A stretch of DNA of 64,000 bases from Streptomyces sp. YIM 130001 (GTDB lineage: Bacteria; Actinomycetota; Actinomycetes; Streptomycetales; Streptomycetaceae): assembly GCF_003574445.1 (NCBI RefSeq), contig NZ_KZ984554.1, positions 100,906 through 164,905 on the forward strand. Direction: 5' to 3'. Under the pieces are notes generated by a model that worked only from the letters and a program-made list of their open reading frames with translations, did not search any database and was not told the origin of the DNA. Positions 16,074 to 25,260 of the stretch are shown one piece after another. The translations under genes and the position numbers were made by a program. Position 1 is the first letter of the stretch. Each line of letters opens with the position of its first letter.

Positions 16074-18644
16074 CTACCGCGCGGAGTCGAGCAGCGCCCG
16101 GCCCACCTGCGGGAACAGCCCCTTGGGATGCGCCCGGAACAGCGGCTCGGTGCCGAACAGGACGACCTCGGAGCCGTCCGCCGAGGTCCCGCTCACCACG
16201 GCCGCCTGCCCCGCCGCGTCGCCCGGACCGCCACTGCCGTCCTCCTTCGCGCGCCAGTGCCCGGAGACCAGCGGCCCGTCCGTCGCGTACGACTGCTCGG
16301 TGCGGACCTCGGGGCCGAGATCGGTGAACCACATCGGCGAGTAGACGAAGCTGTGCCGAGGCGCCTCACCGGTGAGCCGGCCGGGCGCGTTGTCGACGCG
16401 CACCACACCGTTCGCGTCGCCGTTGCCCTCGACCGCCTCGGCCGCGAGCAGGCCCGCGTCCGCGTTGAACGCGGCCCCCGTCGCACCGCGCGCCACCACA
16501 CCGCCGCCCTCGGCCAGATAGGTGTCGAGCCCGCGCCGGGCCGTATCCGTCAGCTTCTCCCGGTCCAGGCCGGAGGAGACGAACAGGACATCTGCCCGCG
16601 AGAGGTCGAACCCGTCGTTGAGCTCCTCGGTCGAGACGGGCAGCACCTCGAAGTTCATCTCCCGCAGTGCGAACAGCTCACCCGGTGCGACCGCCGCCGC
16701 CACCCGAGTCCGGTGCAGCGCCTTGCCACCGCGTTCCCGCGTGGCATCGAACGAGACCTGGTACCGCTCGGCGAGCGATCCCGCCGCACGCCGCGCGGAG
16801 CCCGGCACGATCGCACCGCCGTCCTTCGCCGCCCGGGCCGGAACCCCGTCCCGCAGAAGCGAGTTGACGGCCGCGATCGCCTGCGGATCGTCCAGGGCCA
16901 GATGCAGATCACCGCGCGGCGCCACGTACCCCGCGCCGTTCGCCGCGGGGACCGTCCGCCGCGGGAAGTCGAGCCGGCCGTCCTCGACGGGCCGTACCGT
17001 CGCACCCCAGAGCAGCCCCAGACTCCAGCCCGAGATGTCGTACATCGTCGACACCTTGTCGCTGATGTCACGGCCGTCCGCGAGCAGCACATTGGCCAGG
17101 CCGCGCTTGGGCTGGTGCATGTCGACGACGTAGGAGTCCTTCGGATACGTCCTGCCGCCGAGCCGGAAGGCGCGCGTCGCGCGCTCCACCGTCACCTCGT
17201 TGTCCCGCAGATGGTCCACGAGCCGGGCCGCCGCCGTCCCCGACCGCTGACCGGAACCGGCCGGAATGACATACGCCCGCGGGAACTCGGTGGTGTACAC
17301 GTCCTCGGGCCCGATGCCCGGCACCCCCGGCACGGTCTCCTCGGACACCGGAACCTGCGCCTCGCCCGCGTCACCCCGGCGGAACGTCTCGATCTGGTCC
17401 GCGATCAGTGCACCGCGCCGCTCCCGCGCGAAGTCCAGGGTCGCCGTCATCGCCGCGTCCGCGATGTCCGTGTTGATCGCCGCCCTGCGGCGCAGCTCGC
17501 GCACGGACAGTTCGTCGTACTCGTCGTTGTTGACGGCCATCGGGAACTCGATGGTGTGCGCCGCGACGCTGCCCTGCGCGGCGAAGTACTGCGGAGTGAA
17601 GATCGGCGGCCAGTCGTCCCAGCCCTCCTCCATGTCACGGAAGGGGATGACCGCCGGTTCCACGCCGTCCTTCTTCTCGGTGTAGCCGAGACCGTTGACC
17701 GCGGACTCCATGCCGAGGGCGTTGGCGTAGGTGTTCTTGAGGAACAGGTCGTACTCGTAGTTCTCGCCGTGCGGGGGAGTGGTCGGCTCGATCAGGGTGC
17801 CGTTCATGTACCCGTGCAGATCGATCATCACTGCCGGCTGCTTGTCGACGGCGATCCGCCGGATGGCCCGCGACTCGGGCTGGGAGGCGGTGACGAAGTC
17901 CCGGTTCAGGTCGAAGCCGCCCGCGTTCGCCCGGGTGCCGGCGATCCGGCCGTCCGGGTTCGCGGTGACGTTGAAGTAGAGCCGGCTGCTCGACAGAAGC
18001 TTCTTCGAGTCCGCGTCGTCGCTTTTCGCCAGTCTCTCGATCGTCCGCAGGGCCGCGTCGGTGCCCTCCCACTCGTTGCCGTGGATGTTGTTGTTGACGA
18101 AGACCGGAGTCTTGTAATCGGCCTTGATCTCCTTGTCCTCGGCCGCTTTCGCGGGCCGCTGACCGATCAGTTCGCGCATCCGCTCCTGGGAGCGGGCCTC
18201 GCGGGCCGACTCCGGCTCGGTGACCGTCACCAGATACAGCTGGTGACCGCCCGCGGAACGCCCCGCGAGCTCCACGCTGATCCGGTCGCTCAGCTTCTGC
18301 AGCTCGTTCAGCTTCGGAGCGATCGCGTGGTACGGAGTGAGGTCCAGCTTGATCGACTTGTCGTCCGGGTTCCGCTCGGGCGCATCGAGGTGCTGCTGCC
18401 GCGGATAGCCGCCGGTGTGCGACAGGTCCGTGTCGGCGCCGCGCAGCGCCCGCTCGGTGGCAGCCGCCGGCGCCTGCGCGGCCCGCTCGTCACCTCCGGC
18501 GGCGCCCGACTCGCGTACCGGGCCCGACTCCCGTACGGGACGCGGCGGATCGTCGTCCGGTACTGCGCTCGCGCCCGTCGGTGCGAGCAGCAGCAATCCC
18601 GCGGCGGCGGCCGTGGCCGTCAGGACCGGTCTCGTCTTTCCCAC
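16074..18644 (-). CDS. Secreted M14-family zinc carboxypeptidase, long form
   Basis: 856 residues with a signal peptide (GTG start, VLTATAAAAGLLLLAPTGASA, cleavage near 28). The M14 catalytic domain spans about 100-410: zinc ligands His and Glu in NIHGNEWEG (about 186-194), the substrate-binding Arg/Asn in NPDGR and DLNRD, third ligand His in DLHGYMNG (about 274) and the catalytic Glu in HTIEFPMA (about 364). The rest, some 430 residues, includes a glutamine-amidotransferase-like fold (ADVLFVSSGLD, YLAEGGGVVARG) of unknown role. It should trim C-terminal residues from peptides outside the cell. About twice the length of simple M14 enzymes. It ends at the terminator shared with ohr. Confidence 0.88.
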   Translation of the reverse strand: MGKTRPVLTATAAAAGLLLLAPTGASAVPDDDPPRPVRESGPVRESGAAGGDERAAQAPAAATERALRGADTDLSHTGGYPRQQHLDAPERNPDDKSIKLDLTPYHAIAPKLNELQKLSDRISVELAGRSAGGHQLYLVTVTEPESAREARSQERMRELIGQRPAKAAEDKEIKADYKTPVFVNNNIHGNEWEGTDAALRTIERLAKSDDADSKKLLSSSRLYFNVTANPDGRIAGTRANAGGFDLNRDFVTASQPESRAIRRIAVDKQPAVMIDLHGYMNGTLIEPTTPPHGENYEYDLFLKNTYANALGMESAVNGLGYTEKKDGVEPAVIPFRDMEEGWDDWPPIFTPQYFAAQGSVAAHTIEFPMAVNNDEYDELSVRELRRRAAINTDIADAAMTATLDFARERRGALIADQIETFRRGDAGEAQVPVSEETVPGVPGIGPEDVYTTEFPRAYVIPAGSGQRSGTAAARLVDHLRDNEVTVERATRAFRLGGRTYPKDSYVVDMHQPKRGLANVLLADGRDISDKVSTMYDISGWSLGLLWGATVRPVEDGRLDFPRRTVPAANGAGYVAPRGDLHLALDDPQAIAAVNSLLRDGVPARAAKDGGAIVPGSARRAAGSLAERYQVSFDATRERGGKALHRTRVAAAVAPGELFALREMNFEVLPVSTEELNDGFDLSRADVLFVSSGLDREKLTDTARRGLDTYLAEGGGVVARGATGAAFNADAGLLAAEAVEGNGDANGVVRVDNAPGRLTGEAPRHSFVYSPMWFTDLGPEVRTEQSYATDGPLVSGHWRAKEDGSGGPGDAAGQAAVVSGTSADGSEVVLFGTEPLFRAHPKGLFPQVGRALLDSAR

Positions 18645-18777
18645 ACGAACCTCCCGTAGATCGGTACGCGAGGTCTTACCGTCTCAACTCGCCGACCACA
18701 AGAGGGTCTTGACGGACCGAGCGCCCCCGGCCCCGGTGGCGACACGCCCCCGCAAGGCCGTTGGATAGGCTGCCGCC

Positions 18778-19617
18778 ATGCGTGATCTTGCAGCCGGACT
18801 CGGGTATCTGTGGCAGGGCCAGCGCTGGGTGGCCGGTCACCGGCGCCAGTTCGGGTTCGGCCTGCTGCCGGGCCTCGTCACCCTCGTGCTCTACGCCGGG
18901 GCCCTCGTCGGACTCGCCTACGGGGCGGACGACTTCGTCGTATGGGCGACCCCGTTCGCCGAGGACTGGTCCGATCCCTGGGGCGGGCTCTTCCGCGGCT
19001 TCCTGGTCTTCCTGGTCTTCGCCCTCGGGCTGCTGCTCGCCGTGGTCACCTTCACCGCGGTCACCCTGCTCGTCGGCCAGCCCTTCTACGACGCGCTCTC
19101 CGAGGAGGTCGACCGTTCCCGCTCCCCGGACGGCACGGCTCCCGAGTCCGAACTCCCCTTCTGGCACGATCTGTTGATCTCCGGACGGGACAGTCTGCGG
19201 ATCGTGGCACGGGTCCTGGTGTGGGGCGTCCTCCTGTTCGCCCTCGGCTTCCTGCCGTTCGTCGGCCAGAGCGTGATCCCGGCGATCGGCTTCTGCGTCA
19301 CCGGATTCTTCCTCGCCGAGGAACTCACCGCGGTCGCTCTGCAGCGCCGAGGCGTCCTGCTCCGCGAACGGCTCACCCTGCTGCGTTCCCGCCGGCTGCT
19401 CGCCTGGGGCTTCGGCGTCCCGCTCGCGCTCGTCTTCCTGATCCCGTTCGTCGCGGTGTTCCTGATGCCGGGCGCGGTCGCCGGCGCCACCCTGATGACC
19501 CGCGACCTCCTGAACGAGCCGGGCCGCGACGAACCCGGGCCGGAGGACATGGCCGCCCCGGGGCAGCAGCCGACCACACCTGCACCCGGCGATCCGTCAG
19601 GACCGCGTACTTGGTGA
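18778..19617 (+). CDS. EI24/CysZ-like integral membrane protein
   Basis: 279 residues. Conserved features are the amphipathic N-terminus (GLGYLWQGQRWV), four or so long hydrophobic segments (LLPGLVTLVLYAGALVGLAY, FLVFLVFALGLLLAVVTFTA, VLVWGVLLFALGFLPFV, PLALVFLIPFVAVFLMPG) and the LVGQPFYDALSEEVD loop typical of the EI24/CysZ domain. CysZ imports sulfate in E. coli; actinobacterial homologues have no proven role. The C-terminal 35 residues are polar and disordered. Divergent from the M14 gene, convergent with the SGNH lipoprotein. Confidence 0.85.
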   Translation: MRDLAAGLGYLWQGQRWVAGHRRQFGFGLLPGLVTLVLYAGALVGLAYGADDFVVWATPFAEDWSDPWGGLFRGFLVFLVFALGLLLAVVTFTAVTLLVGQPFYDALSEEVDRSRSPDGTAPESELPFWHDLLISGRDSLRIVARVLVWGVLLFALGFLPFVGQSVIPAIGFCVTGFFLAEELTAVALQRRGVLLRERLTLLRSRRLLAWGFGVPLALVFLIPFVAVFLMPGAVAGATLMTRDLLNEPGRDEPGPEDMAAPGQQPTTPAPGDPSGPRTW

Positions 19618-19769
19618 CACGCGGCCACCCTGTGCGGACCGGGCTCGCAGACCCGCCGAACAGCCCCGACGGCATCGTCAACGCGCGTACGTACCGCGCC
19701 GGCCTCGTCCGTCTGCCCGAATAGGCCACCGGACGACCGGAGTTCGTCGGCCGCTCCGCCGGCGAACCG

Positions 19770-20711
19770 TCAGGCGCCGGACTCGGCAGGGTTCTTGCGG
19801 GCGGTGACGGCGCGGAACGCCATCTCGGCGAGCCGTGACTGGCCGTCCTTGCTCGGGTGGAACCAGTCCCAGCGGCTCAACTGCCCCGTACCGAAGCGGT
19901 AGTCGAAGACCGCCCCGCCGTCGTACCGACAGCGGTCGTCACCCGCGCAGACCTCCTCGAGCACCTCGTTGTAGTCGATCACCCGGCGCTGTACGGCGTC
20001 CCTGCGCTCGACCGCGTCGGCGTCGAGCGCATCGGCGTCCTCGAGCATCGACGGGCAGATGCCCAGCTTCCACACCTGCTTGCCCAGCGGATTGCCGCGG
20101 CCCTGCGACCAGAGCCGCTTGAGATTGGGCACGCTGGACACGTACACCTGCGCCTTCGGCTGCTGGCGGCGCAGTACCGCGAGCGACTCCTCGAAGTCCT
20201 CCTTGAAGTCCTTCACCGACGTCATCGCCGAGACCGACGACCGGCAGGCGTCGTTCGCGCCCATCAGGACCGTCACCAGGTCGGGGGACCGGGCGGCCGC
20301 ACGGCGCATCTGGCCGGGCAGATCGTCCATCGCCGCGCCCGACCGTGCGTAGTTCCAGCTGCGGGCAGCTGCCTGCTTCTCGCCGAACAGCCGCACCGCG
20401 AGACTGCGCACCCCGCTCTCACTGCCCGTGGCCCACGACGCCTCCGGGCAGTCGGTCAGTACTCCGCACGCGTCGAAGCCCCGCGTGATCGAGTCACCCA
20501 CCGCGGCAAGCGAATTCGGGCTGCGGTCCCACAGCGGCGTCGGCTTGGGCGAGGGGCGGGCCTCGCCGCTGGTGGCGTGGGGTGCGGGATCGTCGCCGCC
20601 GTTCGCGTCGCAGCCCGCCAGTACCGCCGCAGCCAGCACTCCGGAGCCCACGAGGACCACTCCGACGGTGGTGAGAACGGAACGCGTCCTGCCGGTCCCC
20701 GCGTCCCGCAT
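19770..20711 (-). CDS. SGNH/GDSL hydrolase lipoprotein
   Basis: 313 residues. A signal sequence with lipobox VLAGC (Cys34) makes it a probable lipoprotein. Block I is AAVGDSITRGF with the nucleophile Ser (about 74), block III is LMGANDACRSS with the oxyanion Asn, and block V is WDWFHPSKDGQ with the catalytic Asp and His. Such enzymes are extracellular esterases or lipases. Pairs of cysteines (for example CGVLTDC and CAGDDRC) suggest disulfides outside the cell. No operon partner. Confidence 0.9.
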   Translation of the reverse strand: MRDAGTGRTRSVLTTVGVVLVGSGVLAAAVLAGCDANGGDDPAPHATSGEARPSPKPTPLWDRSPNSLAAVGDSITRGFDACGVLTDCPEASWATGSESGVRSLAVRLFGEKQAAARSWNYARSGAAMDDLPGQMRRAAARSPDLVTVLMGANDACRSSVSAMTSVKDFKEDFEESLAVLRRQQPKAQVYVSSVPNLKRLWSQGRGNPLGKQVWKLGICPSMLEDADALDADAVERRDAVQRRVIDYNEVLEEVCAGDDRCRYDGGAVFDYRFGTGQLSRWDWFHPSKDGQSRLAEMAFRAVTARKNPAESGA

Positions 20712-20964
20712 CTGCCCCGTCCCTCCATGACGCCGTGCCGTCCTGCCGAGTGAAAGCTCTGTGTTCCCCGCCTTTTGACCGACAGTACGTCACCCCATGG
20801 CCGCCGCCGCACGGTAGCTTGGCCCCAGCCGACCCGGGGAAACACTCCTTTTCCGAGTCCGCTAAATTACATCACGTCAGATCTGTCCCATTTGGGGAGA
20901 GATTGCTCGGCACGGGCGCGAGGCCGCTGGGGAAGGCGAACCTCGACCCACACTGGAGGTCCCG

Positions 20965-21459
20965 GTGACGACACGTGGAGTCCTGTACGTGCATTCCGCG
21001 CCCCGCGCGCTGTGCCCGCACGTCGAATGGGCGGTCGCGGGCGTGCTCGGCGTACGTGTGAATCTCGACTGGATCAGGCAGCCGGCCTCACCCGGCACCT
21101 GGAGATCCGAGTTCTCCTGGCAGGCGGAACCCGGCACCGCCTCCAAACTCGCCTCCGCACTGCGCGGATGGGATCTCCTCCGCTTCGAGGTCACCTCGGA
21201 ACCGTGCGCGGGCTCCGAGGGTGAGCGGTACAGCGCCACCCCCGACCTCGGCATCTTCCATGCCGTCACCGGGATCCACGGCGACATCCTGATCCCCGAG
21301 GACCGGCTGCGCGCCGCGCTCAGCCGCTCCCACGAGGGCGGCAGCGACCTCGAGGCGGAACTCGCCCGGCTGCTCGGCAAGCCCTGGGACGACGAGCTGG
21401 AACCCTTCCGTTACGCGGGTGAGGGCGCCCCGGTCCGCTGGCTCCACCAGGTCGTCTGA
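20965..21459 (+). CDS. DUF3145 protein
   Basis: 164 residues with GTG start, preceded by GGAGG at a spacing of 5 bases. The opening TTRGVLYVHSAPRALCPHVEWA and the middle LRFEVTSEPCAGSEGERYSATPDLGIFHA are hallmarks of DUF3145, a family found almost only in actinobacteria and nearly always beside the fab cluster, as here. No function is established. It is convergent with fabF across a 29-bp perfect palindrome. The 253 bases upstream hold an AT-richer patch (about 20860-20900) that is the likely promoter; I see no gene there. Confidence 0.9.
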   Translation: MTTRGVLYVHSAPRALCPHVEWAVAGVLGVRVNLDWIRQPASPGTWRSEFSWQAEPGTASKLASALRGWDLLRFEVTSEPCAGSEGERYSATPDLGIFHAVTGIHGDILIPEDRLRAALSRSHEGGSDLEAELARLLGKPWDDELEPFRYAGEGAPVRWLHQVV

Positions 21460-21468
21460 CACCGCTGC

Positions 21469-21531
21469 CCTCGGTGGTACGCGTGAGGCCCGCCCGGTTC
21501 TTCCGGGCGGGCCTCACGCGTACCACCGAGG
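21469..21531. terminator. 29-bp perfect inverted repeat between DUF3145 gene and fabF
   Basis: Left arm 21469-21497 (begins CCTCGGTGGTACGCG) and right arm 21503-21531 are exact reverse complements, with a 5-base loop TTCTT. The right arm ends only 5 bases from the fabF stop. It is well placed as a bidirectional terminator isolating the fatty-acid operon. Confidence 0.9.
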
Positions 21532-21536
21532 TGCGG

Positions 21537-22799
21537 TCAGACCGACCGGAAGGCCAGGACCACGTTGTGGCCGCCGAAGCCGAACGAGTTGTTCACCGCG
21601 GCGATGGTGCCCTCGGGCAGCGGACGCGGTTCGTCGCGCACGATGTCCGCGTCGACGTCCTCGTCCAGGTTGTCGACGTTGATGGTCGGCGGAGCAAGCC
21701 GGTTGTGCAGGGCGAGGACCGTCGCGACGGTCTCGATACCGCCCGCGCCGCCCAGCAGATGGCCGGTCATCGACTTGGTGCTGGAGATCGCGACGTGGTC
21801 GAGGTCGTCGCCGAGCGTCTTGCGCAGCGCCTTGATCTCCGCGATGTCGCCCTGCGGCGTGGAGGTGGCGTGCGCGTTGAGGTGGACCAGTTCGGCCGGC
21901 TTGAGGTCCGTCGCGTCGAGCAGGTTCTGCATGGCGGCGGCGATACCGCGGCCGGTCGGCTCGGGCTGCGCGATGTGGTGGCTGTCCGCGGACAGACCCT
22001 GGCCGAGTACCTCGCAGTAGACCCGGGCGCCGCGCGCGGCGGCGTGCTCGGCCGACTCGAGGATCACGACGCCCGCGCCCTCGCCGAGCACGAAGCCGTC
22101 ACGGGCCGTGTCGTAGGGCCGGGAGGCCTTCTCGGGTTCGTCGTTGCTCTTGGACATCGCCATCATGTTGGCGAACGCGGCGATCGGCAGCGGGTGGATC
22201 GCCGCCTCGGTGCCGCCGGCCACGACCACGTCGGCGCGGCCGGCGCGGATCATCTCGACCGCGTAGCCGATGGCCTCGGCGCCGGAGGCGCACGCGGAGA
22301 CCGGAGTGTGCACGCCCGCCTGGGCGTTGACCTCGAGGCCGACGTTCGCCGAGGGGCCGTTGGGCATCAGCATGGGCACGGTGTGCGGGGAGACGCGGCG
22401 TACGCCCTTCTCCTTGAGTACGTCGTACTGGTCGAGGAGCGTGGTCACGCCGCCGATGCCGGAGGCGATCACGGCGCCGAGCCGGTCGGGGGCCACGGTG
22501 TCTTCCTCGCCGGCCTTGCCGGTGTAACCCGCGTCCGCCCAGGCCTCCCTGGCCGCGATCAGTGCGAACTGCGCCGAGCGGTCGAGACGGCGGGCGAGGG
22601 GGCGGGGCAGCACCTCGGCCGGGTCGACCGCCGCGAGAGCGGCGATCTTGACCGGCAGATCGGCGTAGCGCTCGCCCTCGAGGGCGACTACGCCGGAACG
22701 TCCCGCGATCAGACCTTCCCAGGTCGATGCGGAGTCGCCACCCAGCGGTGTGGTTGCGCCGATACCGGTGACGACCACGGTGCGATTGGTCGGGCTCAC
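21537..22799 (-). CDS. fabF: Beta-ketoacyl-ACP synthase II
   Basis: 420 residues, GTG start. The Cys-His-His triad of the condensing enzyme is visible: Cys in VSACASGAEAIGYA (about 170), His in NAHATSTPQGD (about 310) and His in TKSMTGHLLGGAGG (about 345). It extends acyl-ACP with malonyl-ACP in type II fatty acid synthesis in the cytosol. Last gene of fabD-fabH-acpP-fabF, 85 bases after acpP. In S. coelicolor the same four genes are essential and controlled by FasR. Confidence 0.96.
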   Translation of the reverse strand: MSPTNRTVVVTGIGATTPLGGDSASTWEGLIAGRSGVVALEGERYADLPVKIAALAAVDPAEVLPRPLARRLDRSAQFALIAAREAWADAGYTGKAGEEDTVAPDRLGAVIASGIGGVTTLLDQYDVLKEKGVRRVSPHTVPMLMPNGPSANVGLEVNAQAGVHTPVSACASGAEAIGYAVEMIRAGRADVVVAGGTEAAIHPLPIAAFANMMAMSKSNDEPEKASRPYDTARDGFVLGEGAGVVILESAEHAAARGARVYCEVLGQGLSADSHHIAQPEPTGRGIAAAMQNLLDATDLKPAELVHLNAHATSTPQGDIAEIKALRKTLGDDLDHVAISSTKSMTGHLLGGAGGIETVATVLALHNRLAPPTINVDNLDEDVDADIVRDEPRPLPEGTIAAVNNSFGFGGHNVVLAFRSV

Positions 22800-22884
22800 A
22801 GGAATTCTTTCTCCACGTCTCGGAATGGGGCGGTGGATCCGGAAACGAACGGCGCCACCGCCGGGTGGCGTACGAAGCGGGGGG

Positions 22885-23133
22885 TCAGCCCTGGTGCTTC
22901 TGGATGTAGTCCGCGGCGTCGCCGACGGTCTTCAGGTTCTTGACGTCCTCGTCGGGGATCTTGACGTCGAAGCGCTCTTCGGCGGCGACGACGACCTCGA
23001 CCATGGACAGCGAGTCGACGTCCAGGTCGTCGGTGAAGGACTTGTCCAGCTGGACGTCCTCGACCGGGATCCCGGCGATCTCGTTCACGATCTCGGCGAG
23101 ACCGGCGACGATCTCTTCCTGGGTGGCGGCCAT
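22885..23133 (-). CDS. acpP: Acyl carrier protein of fatty acid synthesis
   Basis: 82 residues, acidic, with the phosphopantetheine site Ser41 in DLDVDSLSMVEV. AAGGAG precedes the ATG at a spacing of about 8 bases. It shuttles acyl chains between FabD, FabH and FabF, its neighbours. Strong expression is expected. Confidence 0.97.
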   Translation of the reverse strand: MAATQEEIVAGLAEIVNEIAGIPVEDVQLDKSFTDDLDVDSLSMVEVVVAAEERFDVKIPDEDVKNLKTVGDAADYIQKHQG

Positions 23134-23201
23134 TTTGGCGCTCCTTCGTATGTATCAGGTGGTTTGCGGCTGTTCCGACCGGATGATCCGGGCGGGGTCG
23201 C

Positions 23202-24233
23202 CTAGGGGAGGGTAACGACCGTCGCGGCGTAGACGAGACCCGCCCCGAAGCCGATGACGAGCGCGGTGTCGCCGCTCTTCGCCTCTCCGGTCGCCAGGAG
23301 TCGCTCCATCGCGAGTGGAATCGAGGCGGCCGAAGTGTTGCCGGTGGTCTCGATGTCACGGGCGACCGTGACGTGCTCCGGCAGCTTGAGGGTCTTCACC
23401 ATCGAGTCGATGATCCGCATATTGGCCTGGTGCGGGATGAAGACGTCCAGGTCTTCCGGGGTGATCCCGGCGGCGTCGAGGGCGCTCTGCGCCACCTTCG
23501 CCATCTCGAACACGGCCCAGCGGAACACCGCCTGGCCCTCCTGCGTGATCGCAGGGAACTTCACGTCGCCCTTGCTGTCGAGCGGCAGCTTCGACACATC
23601 GCCGACGCGGAAGTCGTTCCACGGCACGGTCTGCTTGATCGTGTCGGACTTGTCGCCCTCACTGCCCCAGACCGTCGGGCCGATCGCCGGCTCGGTGGCG
23701 GGACCGACGACGACGGCGCCCGCACCGTCACCGAACAGGAAGGCCGTCGCACGGTCCTCCAGGTCGGTCAGGTCGCTGAGCCGCTCCACACCGATCACCA
23801 GGACGTGCTCCGCGCTGCCCTCGACGACCATGCCCTTGGCCAGAGTCAGTCCGTAGCCGAAGCCCGCGCAGCCGGCGGAGATGTCGAACGCCGCGGCCTT
23901 GTCGGTGCCGAGCTGATCGGCGATGTACGTGGCGATGGCCGGGGTCTGCTGGAAGTGCGACACGGTCGACACGACCACCGCACCGATCTGCTCCGCGGTG
24001 ATCCCGGCGTCGGCGATCGCCTTGCCCGAGGCCTCGATGGACATCGCGGCCACCGTCTCCTCGTCCGAGGCCCAGTGCCGGGTGGCGATGCCGGAGCGGG
24101 AGCGGATCCACTCGTCGGACGAGTCGATCGTCTCGAGAATGACCTCGTTGGGCACCACCCGTGTGGGGCGGTAGCCGCCGACACCCATGATGCGTGCGTA
24201 CGGGGCGCCCTTGCTCGGCTTGATCTTCGACAT
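23202..24233 (-). CDS. fabH: Beta-ketoacyl-ACP synthase III
   Basis: 343 residues from the ATG at 24233 (MSKIKPSKG); the upstream open frame lies inside fabD and is not used. Catalytic Cys122 in DISAGCAGFGYG, His in FIPHQANMRI and Asn in IETTGNTSAAS form the initiating condensing-enzyme site. FabH condenses acetyl-CoA or branched acyl-CoA starters with malonyl-ACP, and so sets the mix of straight and branched fatty acids. 17 bases after fabD. Confidence 0.96.
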   Translation of the reverse strand: MSKIKPSKGAPYARIMGVGGYRPTRVVPNEVILETIDSSDEWIRSRSGIATRHWASDEETVAAMSIEASGKAIADAGITAEQIGAVVVSTVSHFQQTPAIATYIADQLGTDKAAAFDISAGCAGFGYGLTLAKGMVVEGSAEHVLVIGVERLSDLTDLEDRATAFLFGDGAGAVVVGPATEPAIGPTVWGSEGDKSDTIKQTVPWNDFRVGDVSKLPLDSKGDVKFPAITQEGQAVFRWAVFEMAKVAQSALDAAGITPEDLDVFIPHQANMRIIDSMVKTLKLPEHVTVARDIETTGNTSAASIPLAMERLLATGEAKSGDTALVIGFGAGLVYAATVVTLP

Positions 24234-24250
24234 GCTCTCGAGGCTCCTTC

Positions 24251-25177
24251 TCAGGCCGCGGCGGAGGTGTGCTCGGCAGCGAGCTCGCGGGCCGCGTCGA
24301 GGTCGTCGGGGGTCTTCAGAGCAAGGGTCTTGACCCCGGGCAGGGCGCGCTTGGCCAGACCGGTCAGGGTGCCGCCGGGGCACACCTCGATCAGCGCGGT
24401 GACGCCGAGCTCCTTGAACCGTTCCATGCACAGGTCCCAGCGGACCGGGTTCGCCACCTGACCGATCAGGCGGGCCACCACCTCGTCGCCGGCGGCCACG
24501 GCGGCACCGTCCTTGTTCGACACATAGGTGACCGTGGGGGCGACCGGGGTGAGGTTCTGCGCGGCGGCCCGGAGGACGTCGAGCGCGGGCGCCATGTGCG
24601 AGGTGTGGAACGCGCCCGCCACCTTCAGCGGCACCACCCGGCGTACGCCCTCCGGCTTGTCCTCGGCGAGCGCGGCGAGCTGCTCGACGGTGCCTGCGGC
24701 CACGATCTGACCCGCGCCGTTCACGTTCGCCGGCGTCAGGCCGAGCTTCTCCAGATGCGGTACGACCACGTCCTGCTCTCCGCCCAGCAGGGCCGACATG
24801 CCGGTCTCGGTGACCGCGGCGGCGTCCGCCATGGCCAGACCGCGGGCCCGTACGAGACGCAGGGCCGCGGTGTCGTCGAGGACACCGGCCAGCGCGGACG
24901 CGGCGTACTCGCCGACGCTGTGACCGGCCACGGCGTCCGGCGTCACGTCGAGCGCCCGCGCGGACAGCAGCGCGGAGGCGACGAGCAGCGGTTGCGCCAC
25001 GGCGGTGTCACGGATCGCGTCCGCGTCCGCCTCGGTCCCGTAGTGGGCGAGGTCGAGGTCGGTGGCGTCCGACCAGGCCGCGACGCGGTCGGCGGCGCCC
25101 GGGAGTTCGAGCCATGGAGTCAGGAAGCCGGGCGTCTGTGCGCCTTGGCCGGGAGCGACGAGTACGAGCACTCTCAC
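24251..25177 (-). CDS. fabD: Malonyl-CoA:ACP malonyltransferase
   Basis: 308 residues with GTG start. The active-site Ser87 is in AGHSVGEYAAS and the N-terminal GQGAQTPG loop forms the oxyanion region; His in GAFHTSHM completes the dyad. It loads malonyl on ACP, for fatty acids and often also for polyketide synthases. First gene of the fab operon, 83 bases after fasR on the same strand. Confidence 0.95.
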   Translation of the reverse strand: MRVLVLVAPGQGAQTPGFLTPWLELPGAADRVAAWSDATDLDLAHYGTEADADAIRDTAVAQPLLVASALLSARALDVTPDAVAGHSVGEYAASALAGVLDDTAALRLVRARGLAMADAAAVTETGMSALLGGEQDVVVPHLEKLGLTPANVNGAGQIVAAGTVEQLAALAEDKPEGVRRVVPLKVAGAFHTSHMAPALDVLRAAAQNLTPVAPTVTYVSNKDGAAVAAGDEVVARLIGQVANPVRWDLCMERFKELGVTALIEVCPGGTLTGLAKRALPGVKTLALKTPDDLDAARELAAEHTSAAA

Positions 25178-25235
25178 ACTCTCTCTTGTGGACGGTCCGC
25201 ACCGCCCGTGGGGACAGGGACGAAGAACTGTCGGG

Positions 25236-25260
25236 GTAATTGTTCACCCTCGACAAAAGT
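25236..25260 (-). promoter_or_regulatory. Putative fabD promoter / FasR operator region
   Basis: The 83 bases between fasR and fabD include an AT-rich segment with TTGT (25240-25243) mirrored by ACAA (25253-25256). In S. coelicolor FasR activates the operon by binding inverted repeats at this place. The assignment here rests on position and on the short repeat only. Confidence 0.4.

Noticed and set aside
16065..18659. 864-codon frame antisense to the M14 carboxypeptidase
   Set aside because: Covers the real gene on the other strand, which has signal peptide and catalytic motifs; the antisense protein has none.
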